Notes: a model not told the origin generated them from the letters alone. A stretch of 64,000 nt of DNA from Methanoregulaceae archaeon UXB-2016 (GCA_004332335.1 SISS01000040.1:1-64000), one strand, 5' to 3'. Positions 50,853-60,417 are shown, counted from the first letter of the stretch. Made by a program: numbers and translations.

Positions 50853-52708
50853 AGCGCTACCTCTCCGTCGTCTCGCTGGAGACGGCCCTCGAGACCCTCC
50901 GCACCGCGTTCGTCTACCCGCACCCGACCGAACAGGTCCCGCTCGAGGCCGCGGTCGGGCGCGTGACTGCGGCCCCAGTCCACGCCCGGTTCTCGGTCCC
51001 CGAAGTCCATCTCTCGGCCATGGACGGGATTGCGATCCGTGCCGCCGAGACGAGCGGGGCGAGCGAGGGGAGGCCACTCCGACTCCTCGACGTCCTCCGG
51101 GTCAACACGGGGAACGTGGTGCCCGTACCGTACGACGCCGTGGTCATGATCGAGGACGTCCTGATCAACGAGGACGGCTCCTACACCATCCGGAAGGCGG
51201 CGGCACCCTGGCAGCATGTCCGCCCCGCAGGCGAGGACATCGGGGAGACCGAGATGGCCGTGCCCCGCGGGCGCCGGCTCCGGGCGATGGACCTCGGGGC
51301 GCTCGCGGCCTACGGACTCCGGTCGATCGAGGTCGCCACGGTCCGCGTGGGGCTCGTGCCGACGGGGTCCGAGCTGATCCCGCACGGGGACCGGCCCGCA
51401 CCGGGTCAGGTCGTCGAGTCGAACACGCTCTTCGCGGCGACCTGGCTCGACTCGCTCGGCTGCCGGAGCACCCGGTATCCGAACACCCCCGACGAGTATG
51501 CCCTCATCCGTGACCGGATCTCGACCGCCGTCGACGAGAACGACCTCGTGATCGTCTCGGCCGGATCGTCGGCCGGGACCCGCGACTTCACGGCCGACGT
51601 GATCGAAGAGCTCGGCGAGGTGCTGATCCACGGGGTCGCGATCAAGCCCGGCAAGCCCGGCATCGTCGGACGGGTCGGGGGCAAGCCCGTCATCGGCCTG
51701 CCCGGGTACCCGCTCTCGGCTCTGACCGTGCTCCGGGAGCTGGTTCTGCCCATGCTCGCACACTTCGGCCTCCCCGTGCCGTCGGCCGTGGGCGTGAGCG
51801 CCGCTCTCGCCTCACCCCTTCACAAGGAGGTCGGGGCCGACGAATTCGTGCTCCTCGCGGCCGGCCGCGTCGGCGAACGCTTTGTCGCCATTCCGCAGTC
51901 GCGAGGCGCCGGAGTCCAGATGTCGGTGGTCCGGTCGAACGCGTACCTCCGCATCCCGGCCGCGAGCGAGGGGATCGAGGCCGACGAGGAGGTTGAAGTG
52001 CAGTTGACGGTCCCGCGGTGCGAGGCCGAACGAGCCCTGCTCGTGACCGGGTCGCACGACCCGGCGATCGACGTGCTGGCCGATCTCCTCTCGGCGGAGG
52101 GGATCGACCTCCACTCGGCCCACGTGGGCTCCATGGGCGGACTCTTCGCCCTCCGGCGGCGCCACTGCCACGCTGCCCCGATGCACCTGCTCGCCCCGGA
52201 CGGCGACTTCAACCGCCCGTACCTCCGGCAGTACCTGCCCGACCGCGAGATGCTGCTGGTCTGCGTGGCCGAGCGGCAGCAGGGGATCATCTCGAGACAC
52301 GGGCTCGGGATCGAGGCGATCGCGGATCACACGTTCGCGAACCGCCAGCGCGGCTCAGGGACGCGTATGCTCCTCGACCGGTACCTGGCCGAGCACGGGA
52401 TCGATCCCGGCTCGATCACCGGGTACGACCGCGAGTTCACGACCCACCTCGGGGTCGCGGTCGCGGTCCGCTCGGGCGAGGCCGAGATGGGGCTCGGGGT
52501 GTATTCGGCCGCAGGAGCCCTCGGGCTCGCCTTCTCCCCGGTCGCGACCGAGCGGTACGAGCTCGCCCTCGATCCATCATCGCTCGAAGACCCGCGGGTG
52601 GCCGCACTCGTGGCCGCCGTCTCGTCAGAGGCCTTCCGTGACCGGCTCGAGGCCCTCGGCGGATACGACCTCACCCTGACCGGTGAGCAGCGCTCCTCGC
52701 GGCTCTGA
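50849..52708 (+). CDS. moeA: MoeA fused to a periplasmic-binding-protein-like (LysR substrate-type) domain
   Basis: The 619-residue protein has a MoeA part (1-395; VHLSAMDGIAIRA, VGLVPTGSELIP, SAGSSAGTRDF, GLPGYPLSAL) followed by a PBP-like domain (about 400-619; LLVTGSHDPAIDVLADLL, NRQRGSGTRMLLDRYL, MGLGVYSAAGALGL). That domain probably senses molybdate, tungstate or cofactor, as in other archaeal MoeA fusions. The start is TTG 50849, in the TTGA overlap with the first moeA and behind GGAGGTG. Paired MoeA proteins may divide Mo and W insertion; this is inference. Confidence 0.9.
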   Translation: MKRYLSVVSLETALETLRTAFVYPHPTEQVPLEAAVGRVTAAPVHARFSVPEVHLSAMDGIAIRAAETSGASEGRPLRLLDVLRVNTGNVVPVPYDAVVMIEDVLINEDGSYTIRKAAAPWQHVRPAGEDIGETEMAVPRGRRLRAMDLGALAAYGLRSIEVATVRVGLVPTGSELIPHGDRPAPGQVVESNTLFAATWLDSLGCRSTRYPNTPDEYALIRDRISTAVDENDLVIVSAGSSAGTRDFTADVIEELGEVLIHGVAIKPGKPGIVGRVGGKPVIGLPGYPLSALTVLRELVLPMLAHFGLPVPSAVGVSAALASPLHKEVGADEFVLLAAGRVGERFVAIPQSRGAGVQMSVVRSNAYLRIPAASEGIEADEEVEVQLTVPRCEAERALLVTGSHDPAIDVLADLLSAEGIDLHSAHVGSMGGLFALRRRHCHAAPMHLLAPDGDFNRPYLRQYLPDREMLLVCVAERQQGIISRHGLGIEAIADHTFANRQRGSGTRMLLDRYLAEHGIDPGSITGYDREFTTHLGVAVAVRSGEAEMGLGVYSAAGALGLAFSPVATERYELALDPSSLEDPRVAALVAAVSSEAFRDRLEALGGYDLTLTGEQRSSRL

Positions 52709-53129
52709 GGGCCGCGAGGGCAGCGGCCTCGGGCGTGGCCGCATGGACCACGCCGACGAGGTCCCAGGACCGGTAGCAGACGACCGGGATCCCCTCTTTT
52801 ACGGCGATCGCAATCTCGGAGAGCGTGCCGCATTCGCCCCCGACCGCAACGACCGCGTCGGCGGACTGGACGAGCACCACGTTCCGGGCATGGCCCATGT
52901 TGGTCCGGATCCGGACCGTGAGGTAGGGATTGCCGTCCGAGAGATCGGGCAGCACCCCGACTACGACCCCGCCGGCCTCACAGGCACCGCGGCTCGCCGC
53001 GGCCATGACCCCGCCACGTCCACCGGTCAGCACGGTCCCGCCGTGCTCTGCGATCGTCCTGCCCACCGCCTCGGCCGCTGCGAGAAGGTCCTCGCCGCAG
53101 AGACTCGCTCCGCAGACCGCGATCTGCAT
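52671..53129 (-). CDS. LOG-family / TIGR00725-like nucleotide-binding protein
   Basis: The 152-residue Rossmann-type protein has the family motifs VLTGGRGGVMAAASRGA (about 32-48) and AVGGECGTLSEIAIAVKEGIPVV (corresponding to PGGxGTxxE, about 97-119). Relatives include cytokinin-activating LOG phosphoribohydrolases and putative Moco-carrier proteins; which applies is not decidable here, though the adjacent moeA genes make Moco binding a fair guess. It overlaps the end of the second moeA by 38 bp on the opposite strand. Confidence 0.75.
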   Translation of the reverse strand: MQIAVCGASLCGEDLLAAAEAVGRTIAEHGGTVLTGGRGGVMAAASRGACEAGGVVVGVLPDLSDGNPYLTVRIRTNMGHARNVVLVQSADAVVAVGGECGTLSEIAIAVKEGIPVVCYRSWDLVGVVHAATPEAAALAALRAARSAAHRSG

Positions 53130-53145
53130 GGGGACCAATCGACTG

Positions 53146-53151
53146 AAAAAA
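53146..53151 (-). terminator. Oligo-T signal after the 53161-54573 gene
   Basis: Six A on the plus strand (T on the minus strand) lie 10-15 bases past the stop codon of the minus-strand surface-protein gene. Confidence 0.35.
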
Positions 53152-53160
53152 GAGTTAAGG

Positions 53161-54573
53161 TTACCGCCGCCGGGCGGCGAGCAGGGCCGCCCCGCCGAGC
53201 GCGGTAAATGCCCCTGCAAGGCAGAGCGGCGCCTTCGTCGTGGTCGGAGCTGCGGTCGTTGCGTTTGTGGTCGTTCCACCGCTGACAGTCGGCGGGGGTG
53301 TCATGGGCAGCAGGGTCGCGGTTGTATTCGCCGTTGCGTTCGCTGTCGCACTCACCGTCGTGGTCGTCTCCGACCAGGTCCCCTCGGGGGCGAGCTTCAT
53401 GACCCAGATGTCCCGCCCGCCGGCGCCCTTCGAATCGCTCGATCCGGCGAGGATCCAGCCGCCGTCGGGGGTCGATTGCATCGCGTAGCCCCGGTCGTGG
53501 CCCGTGCCGGCCGAGAGGGTCTGCTCCCAGGCGACCATGCCGGTCTTCGTCAGCTTCATCAACAGGAAGTCCTCGGTCCCGTCGGCCATGGTCTTGGAGC
53601 CGAAGATCGCGTAGCCGTCGGGGAGCTCCTCGCTGTCCCAGGCCCGGTCAAAGCCGGCGCCGCCGAAGGTCTTCTCCCACTGCTTCACGCCGTCTCTGTC
53701 CGTGCGGAGCACGTAGATCTCCGAGCTCTCGGGAATACCCCACCAGTTGGGGCCCGTGAACGAGCGGCCGACCACGAGGAAGCCGTTGTCAGCCATCCGT
53801 GTCAGGTCGAAGCCGACCTCCTGTCGGTCGCCCGTGCCGTAGAATTTCTCCCAGGCCTTGGTGCCGTCCTTGTCGATCTTGAGGAGATAGGCGTCGGCCA
53901 TCGTCTTCCCGTCCTGCGTCATGGCGCCGGCCACGACGAACCCGCCGTCAGCGGCCTGGGTGATCGCGAAGCCCCGGTCCTCGCCCTGGCCGCCGTAGTA
54001 CTTCTCCCACAGCCGTTTGCCGGTCGCGTCGACCTTCACCAGATAGATGTCGTTCGCTGCCGAGGCGCTCGTTGCCGAGAGACCGACTGCGATGACCGAG
54101 CCGTCGGGGGCTCCGATCACGCCGAGTCCGCGGGCGATGCCGCGGCCCGAGGCGTTCGTCTCGAAGACCTTCGTCCCGTTCAGGTCGACCTTGACGATCA
54201 TGAGGCGGTCGGCTCCGTTCGTCCCTGCCGCGGTCATGCCGACCAGGATGAATCCGCCCGTCACGGGCTCGACGCCCATGAAGACGTCCTCGCCGGCCCC
54301 GCCGAAGGTCTTCTCCCAGACCTTGGTGCCGTTGCCGTCGATCTTGATCAGGTAGGCGTCCCCGGTCCCGTTCAACGGGGTCGTATTCCCGGCAAGCAGA
54401 TACCCGCCGTCCCCGGATTCGTAGATATCGTGTATGCTCTCGTGGCCCGTGCCGCCGATCCAGCTCTCCCACTCGATGACCGGCTCCGTCGCGGCTCCAG
54501 CGGCCGTGCCGATCAGCGCGGCCAGCACGAGGAGCGCGGCCGCGGTCACCATCCAACAGTTGTTCTGCTTCAT
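53161..54573 (-). CDS. Secreted beta-propeller-like repeat protein with C-terminal anchor
   Basis: The 470-residue protein has a signal peptide (NNCWMVTAAALLVLAALIGTAAG) and about seven repeats of roughly 50 residues built on DGGYLLAG(N/S)...YL(I/V)KIDxxGTKxWEKTFGG, typical of PQQ/kelch-like propellers common in methanogen surface proteins. A Thr-rich linker (about 400-445) leads to a hydrophobic helix and RRR end (APLCLAGAFTALGG...AARRR), like PGF-CTERM-type sorting anchors. Function: probably a surface protein binding unknown ligands. A paralogue follows upstream at 54648-56033. Confidence 0.75.
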   Translation of the reverse strand: MKQNNCWMVTAAALLVLAALIGTAAGAATEPVIEWESWIGGTGHESIHDIYESGDGGYLLAGNTTPLNGTGDAYLIKIDGNGTKVWEKTFGGAGEDVFMGVEPVTGGFILVGMTAAGTNGADRLMIVKVDLNGTKVFETNASGRGIARGLGVIGAPDGSVIAVGLSATSASAANDIYLVKVDATGKRLWEKYYGGQGEDRGFAITQAADGGFVVAGAMTQDGKTMADAYLLKIDKDGTKAWEKFYGTGDRQEVGFDLTRMADNGFLVVGRSFTGPNWWGIPESSEIYVLRTDRDGVKQWEKTFGGAGFDRAWDSEELPDGYAIFGSKTMADGTEDFLLMKLTKTGMVAWEQTLSAGTGHDRGYAMQSTPDGGWILAGSSDSKGAGGRDIWVMKLAPEGTWSETTTTVSATANATANTTATLLPMTPPPTVSGGTTTNATTAAPTTTKAPLCLAGAFTALGGAALLAARRR

Positions 54574-54647
54574 TGATGCACCGTATCTCTATCCAGTAGA
54601 ATCTCCGGGAGGCCGGCATAAATAGTCATTGAAAATGTTCAGGCGCG

Positions 54648-56033
54648 TTATCGGCGTCTGATCAGAAAAGCCGCAACCCCACAGGCGCCGATCCCGAGAA
54701 GTGGCGAGACGGGGGCCGCCGCGCCGGGATCGGCCGCGGCGGAGAGAGGGATGGTCGCGGCCCGCGACTCGACCGGGTGGCCGGCGACAGGCGTGACCGG
54801 GGCCGATGCCTCCTGAGCCGGCGCCGCGACCATCGTGATCGAGCGGAGAAGGAGATCCGTGCCGTGAGTCCAGCCGGACCGGGCCTCGATACCGAGCACG
54901 ACCTGACTCTCCAGGACAGCGGCGGCCCGTCCCCGCTCGGCGCCGCCGTCGGCCGGGGCGACATTCCGGGAGCGCTCAAGCCCGTCCGGATCGAGCTCGA
55001 CGAGCGCCAGGCGCGGCGTCTCGCCACGGACGGTCGCGGACGAGCCGACCACCAGGCAGGCATCCCCGGCGAAGACGACGGCCCCCACCTCGACCGGGCC
55101 GTCGGCCGGGGTTCCGGTCCAGGCCCACATGGTCCGGCCGAAGGGGTCGACGGCCGTGGCGAACGGTCTCAGGCCGTCCGGCCCGTCGATGGTGCCGGCG
55201 AGCACGACCCCGCGGTCCGGGGCCGGCGCCATGGCCGACGGGAGGACGTTCGAGCCCGGGACCGGGTAGGAGCGTTCCCAGAGCAGCCGGCCCCCGGCAT
55301 CGAGGCGGATGAGAAAGAGATCGAGGTCGTGCTGGAGGGACCGGTCGTCGGCGCCGGCGACCAGGAAGCCGCCGTCGGGCAGGCGGGCGAACACCCCCGC
55401 CCGGGCCAGCCCGGGCCGGGAGACGAGGGCCCGGCGCCACCGTTCGGCTCCGTCGGGCTCGAGCCTGAGGAGGAGGAGCGAGCGGGCCGCCCCCTTGCCC
55501 TGGCCGGCCAGGACGAGAAGGCCCCCATCGGGGAGTCCGGCGACGCCGTACGCGGCGTCGGGCCCCGATGCGGCGGGATAGGTGCGTTCCCATAGCAGGT
55601 CGAGCCGCGCGTCGACCCGGAGGATCTGCAGCGCGGGCGGGCGCGCCCCGCTCTTGACCACGCCCACGACAGCCGCGCCCCCGTCGGGGAGGAGGGCCCC
55701 GGCCGACGCGAGCTCCTCTGCGGGCCCCGTGCCGTGCCGGACCGTCCTCACGGCACGGCCCCGGTCGTCGGTCCGGACCAGGAGGAGGTCCGAGCCGCCG
55801 TTCGCGTCGGTCGAGGTATTCCCGGCGAGGAGGAGACCGCCGTCCGGAAGCGGGGCGAGCCAGGCCAGCCCCTCATCGCCCGGTCCGCCGATCGAGGACT
55901 CCCACTCCATCGAGAGGGCTGTGGCCGAGGCCGGGACGAGCAGTAGCAGGACCAACAGGAGCAATCCCGGCAAGGGCCATTCCCGTCCAGCATGCCCCGG
56001 TCCCGGCTTCGTATCCACCCCTCCAATCAGCAT
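54648..56033 (-). CDS. Secreted beta-propeller-like repeat protein, paralogue with C-terminal anchor
   Basis: The 461-residue protein has a membrane-targeting N-terminus (PGLLLLVLLLLVPASATA), the same opening phrase as its neighbour (MEWESSIGGPGDEGLAWL), six or seven degenerate LPDGGLLLAG...L(I/V)RxDxxGRxLWER repeats, and an anchor SPLLGIGACGVAAFLIRRR. Repeats are more diverged than in the neighbour. A single-gene duplication followed by drift is the simplest history. No enzymatic motif is visible. Confidence 0.75.
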   Translation of the reverse strand: MLIGGVDTKPGPGHAGREWPLPGLLLLVLLLLVPASATALSMEWESSIGGPGDEGLAWLAPLPDGGLLLAGNTSTDANGGSDLLLVRTDDRGRAVRTVRHGTGPAEELASAGALLPDGGAAVVGVVKSGARPPALQILRVDARLDLLWERTYPAASGPDAAYGVAGLPDGGLLVLAGQGKGAARSLLLLRLEPDGAERWRRALVSRPGLARAGVFARLPDGGFLVAGADDRSLQHDLDLFLIRLDAGGRLLWERSYPVPGSNVLPSAMAPAPDRGVVLAGTIDGPDGLRPFATAVDPFGRTMWAWTGTPADGPVEVGAVVFAGDACLVVGSSATVRGETPRLALVELDPDGLERSRNVAPADGGAERGRAAAVLESQVVLGIEARSGWTHGTDLLLRSITMVAAPAQEASAPVTPVAGHPVESRAATIPLSAAADPGAAAPVSPLLGIGACGVAAFLIRRR

Positions 56034-56089
56034 GGGTGGGACCGCCGGTTAGGTCTGTCGGCCGCAGAGTGGCGGAAAAATGGAGAGAC

Positions 56090-56283
56090 TCAGCGGCGCC
56101 GGAGGCCGACGAGAAGTCCGGCGATCACGAGGGCGGCGAGGCCGGCACGATCCCGAACGGGGCCGCCGTCGTAGTGATCGCTGTCGGCGTCGGCTCGGGA
56201 GCCCCGTTGATCGTCATGTTGTCGCTGCTCTCTGCCGCCGCTGCCCCTGCGAGAAGCAGGAAGAGGAGGCGGGTCGTGAGCAC
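56090..56283 (-). pseudogene. Minimal signal-peptide/anchor surface peptide with a frame break
   Basis: From GTG 56283 the minus strand encodes LTTRLLFLLLAGAAAAESS (signal peptide), then a short Thr/Pro-rich linker with an NMT site and ITTTAAPFGIVPA. One base missing near 56140 separates this from the anchor LAALVIAGLLVGLRRR in another frame. Correcting it gives a protein of about 65 residues consisting of little but signal, linker and anchor. It sits just upstream of the two larger anchored proteins. Confidence 0.5.
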
Positions 56284-56458
56284 ACAGGATACGCGTCGTC
56301 ATGGCGCCACCAGCACCGCGATTGGTCACGGATTATCGATCCGCGACGAAATTACCTGATAGGCTCGCCTCCAGGCCGACGCCGACCGGATTCAGAGGAC
56401 GCGGCGTATCCGGAGAGGAGGGAGCCGACGCAAAAAAGTACTTGGTCTGTGACAACCG

Positions 56459-56468
56459 ACTTATAAAC
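56459..56468 (+). promoter_or_regulatory. TATA box of ileS
   Basis: ACTTATAAAC lies about 30 bp before the GTG start of ileS and is the strongest TATA match in this gap. The AGGAG ribosome site follows at 56484-56488. Confidence 0.6.
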
Positions 56469-56493
56469 CACTCATGGACGGAGAGGAGACGCG

Positions 56494-59400
56494 GTGAAAG
56501 ACGTCGCGGGCAGCTACCGCCCGAGCGAGCTCGAGGGCGAGGTGCGTCGGTTCTGGGACGAGGAGCAGATCTATGCGGGGGTCCGGGCGCTCCACGCCAA
56601 TGACCCGCCCTTCTTCTTCGTGGACGGTCCGCCGTACACGACCGGCCATATCCACCTCGGGACGGCCTGGAACAAGATCATCAAGGACGCGGTCCTCCGC
56701 CACGTCCGGATGCGCGGAAGGCATGTGATCGACCGGGCCGGGTACGACATGCACGGCCTTCCGATCGAGGTCCAGGTCGAGAAGCAGCTCGGGTTCGTGT
56801 CGAAGAAGGAGATCGAGGCCTACGGGATCGGCTCGTTCATCGAGGAGTGCCGGAGGTTCGCGATCGCGAACCGCGAGTTGATGTCCGAGCAGTTCCGGGC
56901 GCTCGGGGTCTGGCTCGACTTCGAGAACCCGTACCAGACCGTGACCCCGGACTACATCGAGGCCGCCTGGTGGGCCCTGAAGCGGGCCGACGAGAAGGGG
57001 ATGCTCGACCTGGGCCACCGGGTCGTGAACTGGTGCCCGCGGTGCGAGACCGCGATCGCCGATGCCGAGGTCGAGTACTGGGACGAGCGCGACCCCTCGG
57101 TCTTCGTGAAGTTTCCGATCGAGGGGAAGGAGAACGAGTACCTGGTGATCTGGACCACGACCCCCTGGACCCTCCCCGCGAACGTTGCGGTCGCGGTCCA
57201 TCCCGAGCTCGTCTACGCCCGGGTTCGGGCCGTCCGGAACGGCGTTGACGAGATCCTCGTGATCGCCGAGGACCTGGTCGCGCCCGTGCTGAAGCGGGGC
57301 CGATATCAGGAGTTCGCGGTCCTCGACCGGCGTCCCGGAACCGAACTCGTCGGCTGGACCTACCGCTCCCCCCTCGAGAACCTGATCGAGACCCAGCGGA
57401 GCATGCCCCACCGCGTGGTCGAGGCCGACTTCGTCACGCTCGAGAACACGGGGTTGGTCCACATCGCGCCGGGCCACGGGTGGGACGACTACCTGGTCGG
57501 GGTCCGCGAAGGGCTCCCGTTCCTCTGTCCGGTCGACGAGGCCGGCGTCTTCACCTGCGACGCGGGCGCGTTCGCGGGCCGACCCGTCCGCGAGGCGAAC
57601 GGCGAGGTGCTCGAGGCCCTCGGCGACCACCTGCTCGCCAAGGCCCAGGTCGTCCACCGGTACGGCCACTGCTGGCGCTGCAAGACCCCGATCATCTTCC
57701 GTGCGACCTCGCAGTGGTTCCTCCGGATCCCCGAGGTGAAGGAGGAGATGCTCGATGCGATCGAAAAGGTGAACTGGTACCCCGACTGGGCCGGCTCGGC
57801 CAGGTTCCACGACTGGGTCAAGGACGCCCGCGACTGGTGCATCTCGCGCCAGCGGTACTGGGGGATCCCGATCCCGGTCTGGGTCTGCCCGTCCTGCAGC
57901 GCCCGGCGGGTCGTCGGCACGATCGCCGAGCTCGAGACGCTCTCGGGCCAGCTCGTCCCCGATCCCCACCGGCCGTTCGTGGACGCCGTGACCATCCCCT
58001 GCGCCTGCGGTGGGACCATGCGCCGTGTCGGCGACATCTTCGACGTCTGGTTCGACTCCGCGGTCGCGTCCTGGGCGACGCTCGGCTTCCCCGGACGGCT
58101 CGAGGCCTTCGAGGAGCTCTGGCCCGCGGACTTCATCGCCGAGGGCCAGGACCAGACCCGCGGCTGGTTCTACTCGCAGCTCGGGGCCTCGACCTTCGCC
58201 TTCGGCCGAGCCCCCTACAAGGCCGTGCTGATGCACGGGTTCGCCCTCGACGCCGAGGGGCGCAAGATGTCGAAGTCGCTCGGGAACGTGGTCGCGCCGT
58301 CCGAGGTCGTGGAGAAGGTCGGGGTCGACGTGCTCCGGCTCTACGTCCTCTCGGCGAACGCGCCCTGGGACGACCTGAAGTTCAACTGGGACGGGATCAA
58401 GACGGTCTCGCGGACCGTGAACATCCTCTGGAACGTCTACCGGTTCCCGCTCCCGTACATGCTCCTCGACGACTTCTCGCCCGAGGCGGACGCGGACGGC
58501 ACCTACGGGGCCGCCTACGTCCACCGCCGGTGCGGTTCGATGCCGGTCGAGGACCGGTTCATCATCTCGCGCGTGAACACGCTCGCGCACCAGTGCGCAA
58601 ACGACCTCGCCGACTACCAGCTCCACCGCGTGGTCCGCGAGCTCCTGGGCTTCGTGCTCGAGGACCTCTCTCGCTGGTACATCCAGCTGGTCCGGCCGCG
58701 GATGTGGCTCGAGGGCGAGGACGTGGGGAAGCGGGACGCGTACGAGACCCTCTACTACGTCCTCCGCCGGCTCCTCACCCTGCTCGCCCCCTTCGCTCCG
58801 CACATCGCCGAGGCCTGTTACCGGAACCTCCGGCTCGAGGGAGACCCGATCTCGGTCCACATGCTCGCCTGGCCCGAGGGGAACTCCGACCTCGTGGACG
58901 GGGTTCTCGAACGGGCAACCCATCTCGTCCGCTCCTTCGACGACGCGGTCCAGAACGCCCGGCAGGCCGGCAGGCGGAAGCTCCGCTGGCCCGTCCGCCA
59001 GGTCGTGGTCGTGACGGGCGACGACGAGGTCGAAGCCGCGATCACGGGCCAGAACCCGGTCTGCCGCTCGCGGGCGAACGCCCGCGAGGTGGTCGTGGTC
59101 CGGGGCGCCTGGGACCGGATCGGCTGGCGGGCCGAGCCCGTGATGAAGGCCCTGGGCCCGCTCTTCGGCCGTGAGGCTCCGGCCGTCAAAGCACTTGTGG
59201 AGGCCGCCGATGGCACGGCCCTCAGGGCCGCCCTCGAGCGGGATGGAAAGGTCGTGCTCGGCGAGTTCACGCTCGAGGCCGCCCAGCTCGTCTTCCACGA
59301 GGCCCTCCCCGAGGGGGTCTTCTCGGCTCCGATGGAGAATGCGACGGTCTATGTCGACATCGCGCTCGACGACGACCTCGAGGGCGAGGGCTACGCCCGC

Positions 59401-59679
59401 GAGGTGACCCGGCGGATCCAGGAGATGCGCCGGCAGCTCGACCTCGCGGTCGAGGACTTTATCGAGGCCGAGGTCGTGGTCCGTGACCCCCGCGTGGCCG
59501 AGCTGATCCTCCGGGGCTGGCACGAGCGGATCGGCGAAGAGGTCCGGGCCGTCCGCCTCTCGATCGCGGACGAGGGTGAGATCCCGATCGTCGAGGACGA
59601 GGTGCAGACCCTCGTTGCCGACTGGGACCTTGACGGCCTCGCGATCCAGATCCGGATCACCCGGGCCCGGAACGCCTGA
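56494..59679 (+). CDS. ileS: Isoleucyl-tRNA synthetase
   Basis: The 1061-residue class I synthetase has the HIGH motif variant HIHLG (about 53-57), WTTTPWTLPANVAVAV at the editing-domain border, WCISRQRYWGIPIPVW, a zinc-binding Cys set (CPSC...), KMSKSLGNV (about 590) and an archaeal-type C-terminal domain. It charges tRNA-Ile in the cytoplasm. GTG 56494 is supported by AGGAG seven bases upstream. A TTTTTTT run follows the stop codon. Confidence 0.97.
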   Translation: MKDVAGSYRPSELEGEVRRFWDEEQIYAGVRALHANDPPFFFVDGPPYTTGHIHLGTAWNKIIKDAVLRHVRMRGRHVIDRAGYDMHGLPIEVQVEKQLGFVSKKEIEAYGIGSFIEECRRFAIANRELMSEQFRALGVWLDFENPYQTVTPDYIEAAWWALKRADEKGMLDLGHRVVNWCPRCETAIADAEVEYWDERDPSVFVKFPIEGKENEYLVIWTTTPWTLPANVAVAVHPELVYARVRAVRNGVDEILVIAEDLVAPVLKRGRYQEFAVLDRRPGTELVGWTYRSPLENLIETQRSMPHRVVEADFVTLENTGLVHIAPGHGWDDYLVGVREGLPFLCPVDEAGVFTCDAGAFAGRPVREANGEVLEALGDHLLAKAQVVHRYGHCWRCKTPIIFRATSQWFLRIPEVKEEMLDAIEKVNWYPDWAGSARFHDWVKDARDWCISRQRYWGIPIPVWVCPSCSARRVVGTIAELETLSGQLVPDPHRPFVDAVTIPCACGGTMRRVGDIFDVWFDSAVASWATLGFPGRLEAFEELWPADFIAEGQDQTRGWFYSQLGASTFAFGRAPYKAVLMHGFALDAEGRKMSKSLGNVVAPSEVVEKVGVDVLRLYVLSANAPWDDLKFNWDGIKTVSRTVNILWNVYRFPLPYMLLDDFSPEADADGTYGAAYVHRRCGSMPVEDRFIISRVNTLAHQCANDLADYQLHRVVRELLGFVLEDLSRWYIQLVRPRMWLEGEDVGKRDAYETLYYVLRRLLTLLAPFAPHIAEACYRNLRLEGDPISVHMLAWPEGNSDLVDGVLERATHLVRSFDDAVQNARQAGRRKLRWPVRQVVVVTGDDEVEAAITGQNPVCRSRANAREVVVVRGAWDRIGWRAEPVMKALGPLFGREAPAVKALVEAADGTALRAALERDGKVVLGEFTLEAAQLVFHEALPEGVFSAPMENATVYVDIALDDDLEGEGYAREVTRRIQEMRRQLDLAVEDFIEAEVVVRDPRVAELILRGWHERIGEEVRAVRLSIADEGEIPIVEDEVQTLVADWDLDGLAIQIRITRARNA

Positions 59680-59680
59680 C

Positions 59681-59687
59681 TTTTTTT
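59681..59687 (+). terminator. Oligo-T terminator after ileS
   Basis: Seven T directly follow the ileS stop codon in the short gap before the convergent thg1 gene; the run overlaps the thg1 stop codon. Confidence 0.45.
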
Positions 59688-60417
59688 AGAGGCCGGGGAT
59701 CAAGCGGGCGAGGAGCGCCCGCCCCTGGTCCGACGAGAAGAGGGGAAGGTCGCGGTCGATCATCGCCCGCGAGCGGACCGCAAGGACGCGCTCCCCGGTC
59801 CTTGGGTCCTGCCCCTCGACCTCGACCGGCTGTCGGTAGACCATCGTGCCCCGCCGCTGCCATGCCGGCGTCTCGGCCAGGTTGACGCCGCGGTCGAACA
59901 TTAGCTCGTGGAGGGCTGGGGCATCGAGGCCTCGGAGGCGGACCGCGGTCTCGCGGGAACTCACGCCCTCGGCGATCAGCGCCGCCTGGGCATAGGCGTT
60001 GATGTGGTTCCGCCAGGCTTCGGCCTGCCGGTCGACAAGATAGTCGTATGCCGAGGACGGGTCGACGAAGACGACCCGGGCGTCGAACGCGACCGGCTCG
60101 GCAAGCCCGAGCTCGATCGTGAGCGCCGAGGCCGCGTACGCGGCGAGGACCGAGTCGAGCTTCTCCACGCGGCCGTCGAAGGGCAGGCGGGCGAAGAAGA
60201 GGCTGCACTCGTCCGAGAAGGTGTAGGCGAAGACCGGGGAGACCCCCGAGTCGGCCACGAGCCGCCGGGCGACCCGTGCCATGGCGCCGCCGAAGCGTTC
60301 GTCGAACGGGCGGGCGAGCTCGAGGGTCCGCGCCAGGCGGTGAAAGGCCCGCCCGTCGAGCCGTACATAGAGCGGCGGGAGCGCCGTCAGCGTGGAGAAG
60401 AGCTCCCGTTCGCGCAT
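59686..60417 (-). CDS. thg1: tRNA(His) guanylyltransferase (Thg1-like)
   Basis: The 243-residue protein has the Thg1 catalytic layout: YVRLDGRAFHRLAR with the first metal Asp, and YTFSDECSLFFARL carrying the second Asp/Glu, followed by RNHINAYAQAALIAEG. Archaeal Thg1-like proteins add or repair nucleotides at tRNA 5' ends in a 3'-to-5' polymerase reaction. It is convergent with ileS. Confidence 0.9.
   Translation of the reverse strand: MRERELFSTLTALPPLYVRLDGRAFHRLARTLELARPFDERFGGAMARVARRLVADSGVSPVFAYTFSDECSLFFARLPFDGRVEKLDSVLAAYAASALTIELGLAEPVAFDARVVFVDPSSAYDYLVDRQAEAWRNHINAYAQAALIAEGVSSRETAVRLRGLDAPALHELMFDRGVNLAETPAWQRRGTMVYRQPVEVEGQDPRTGERVLAVRSRAMIDRDLPLFSSDQGRALLARLIPGL

Noticed and set aside
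56461-59523. A 1020-codon open frame antisense to ileS
   Set aside because: It mirrors the codon pattern of the GC-rich ileS gene, is rich in Pro/Arg/Val-Glu-His strings and shows no domain; ileS is unambiguous on the other strand.
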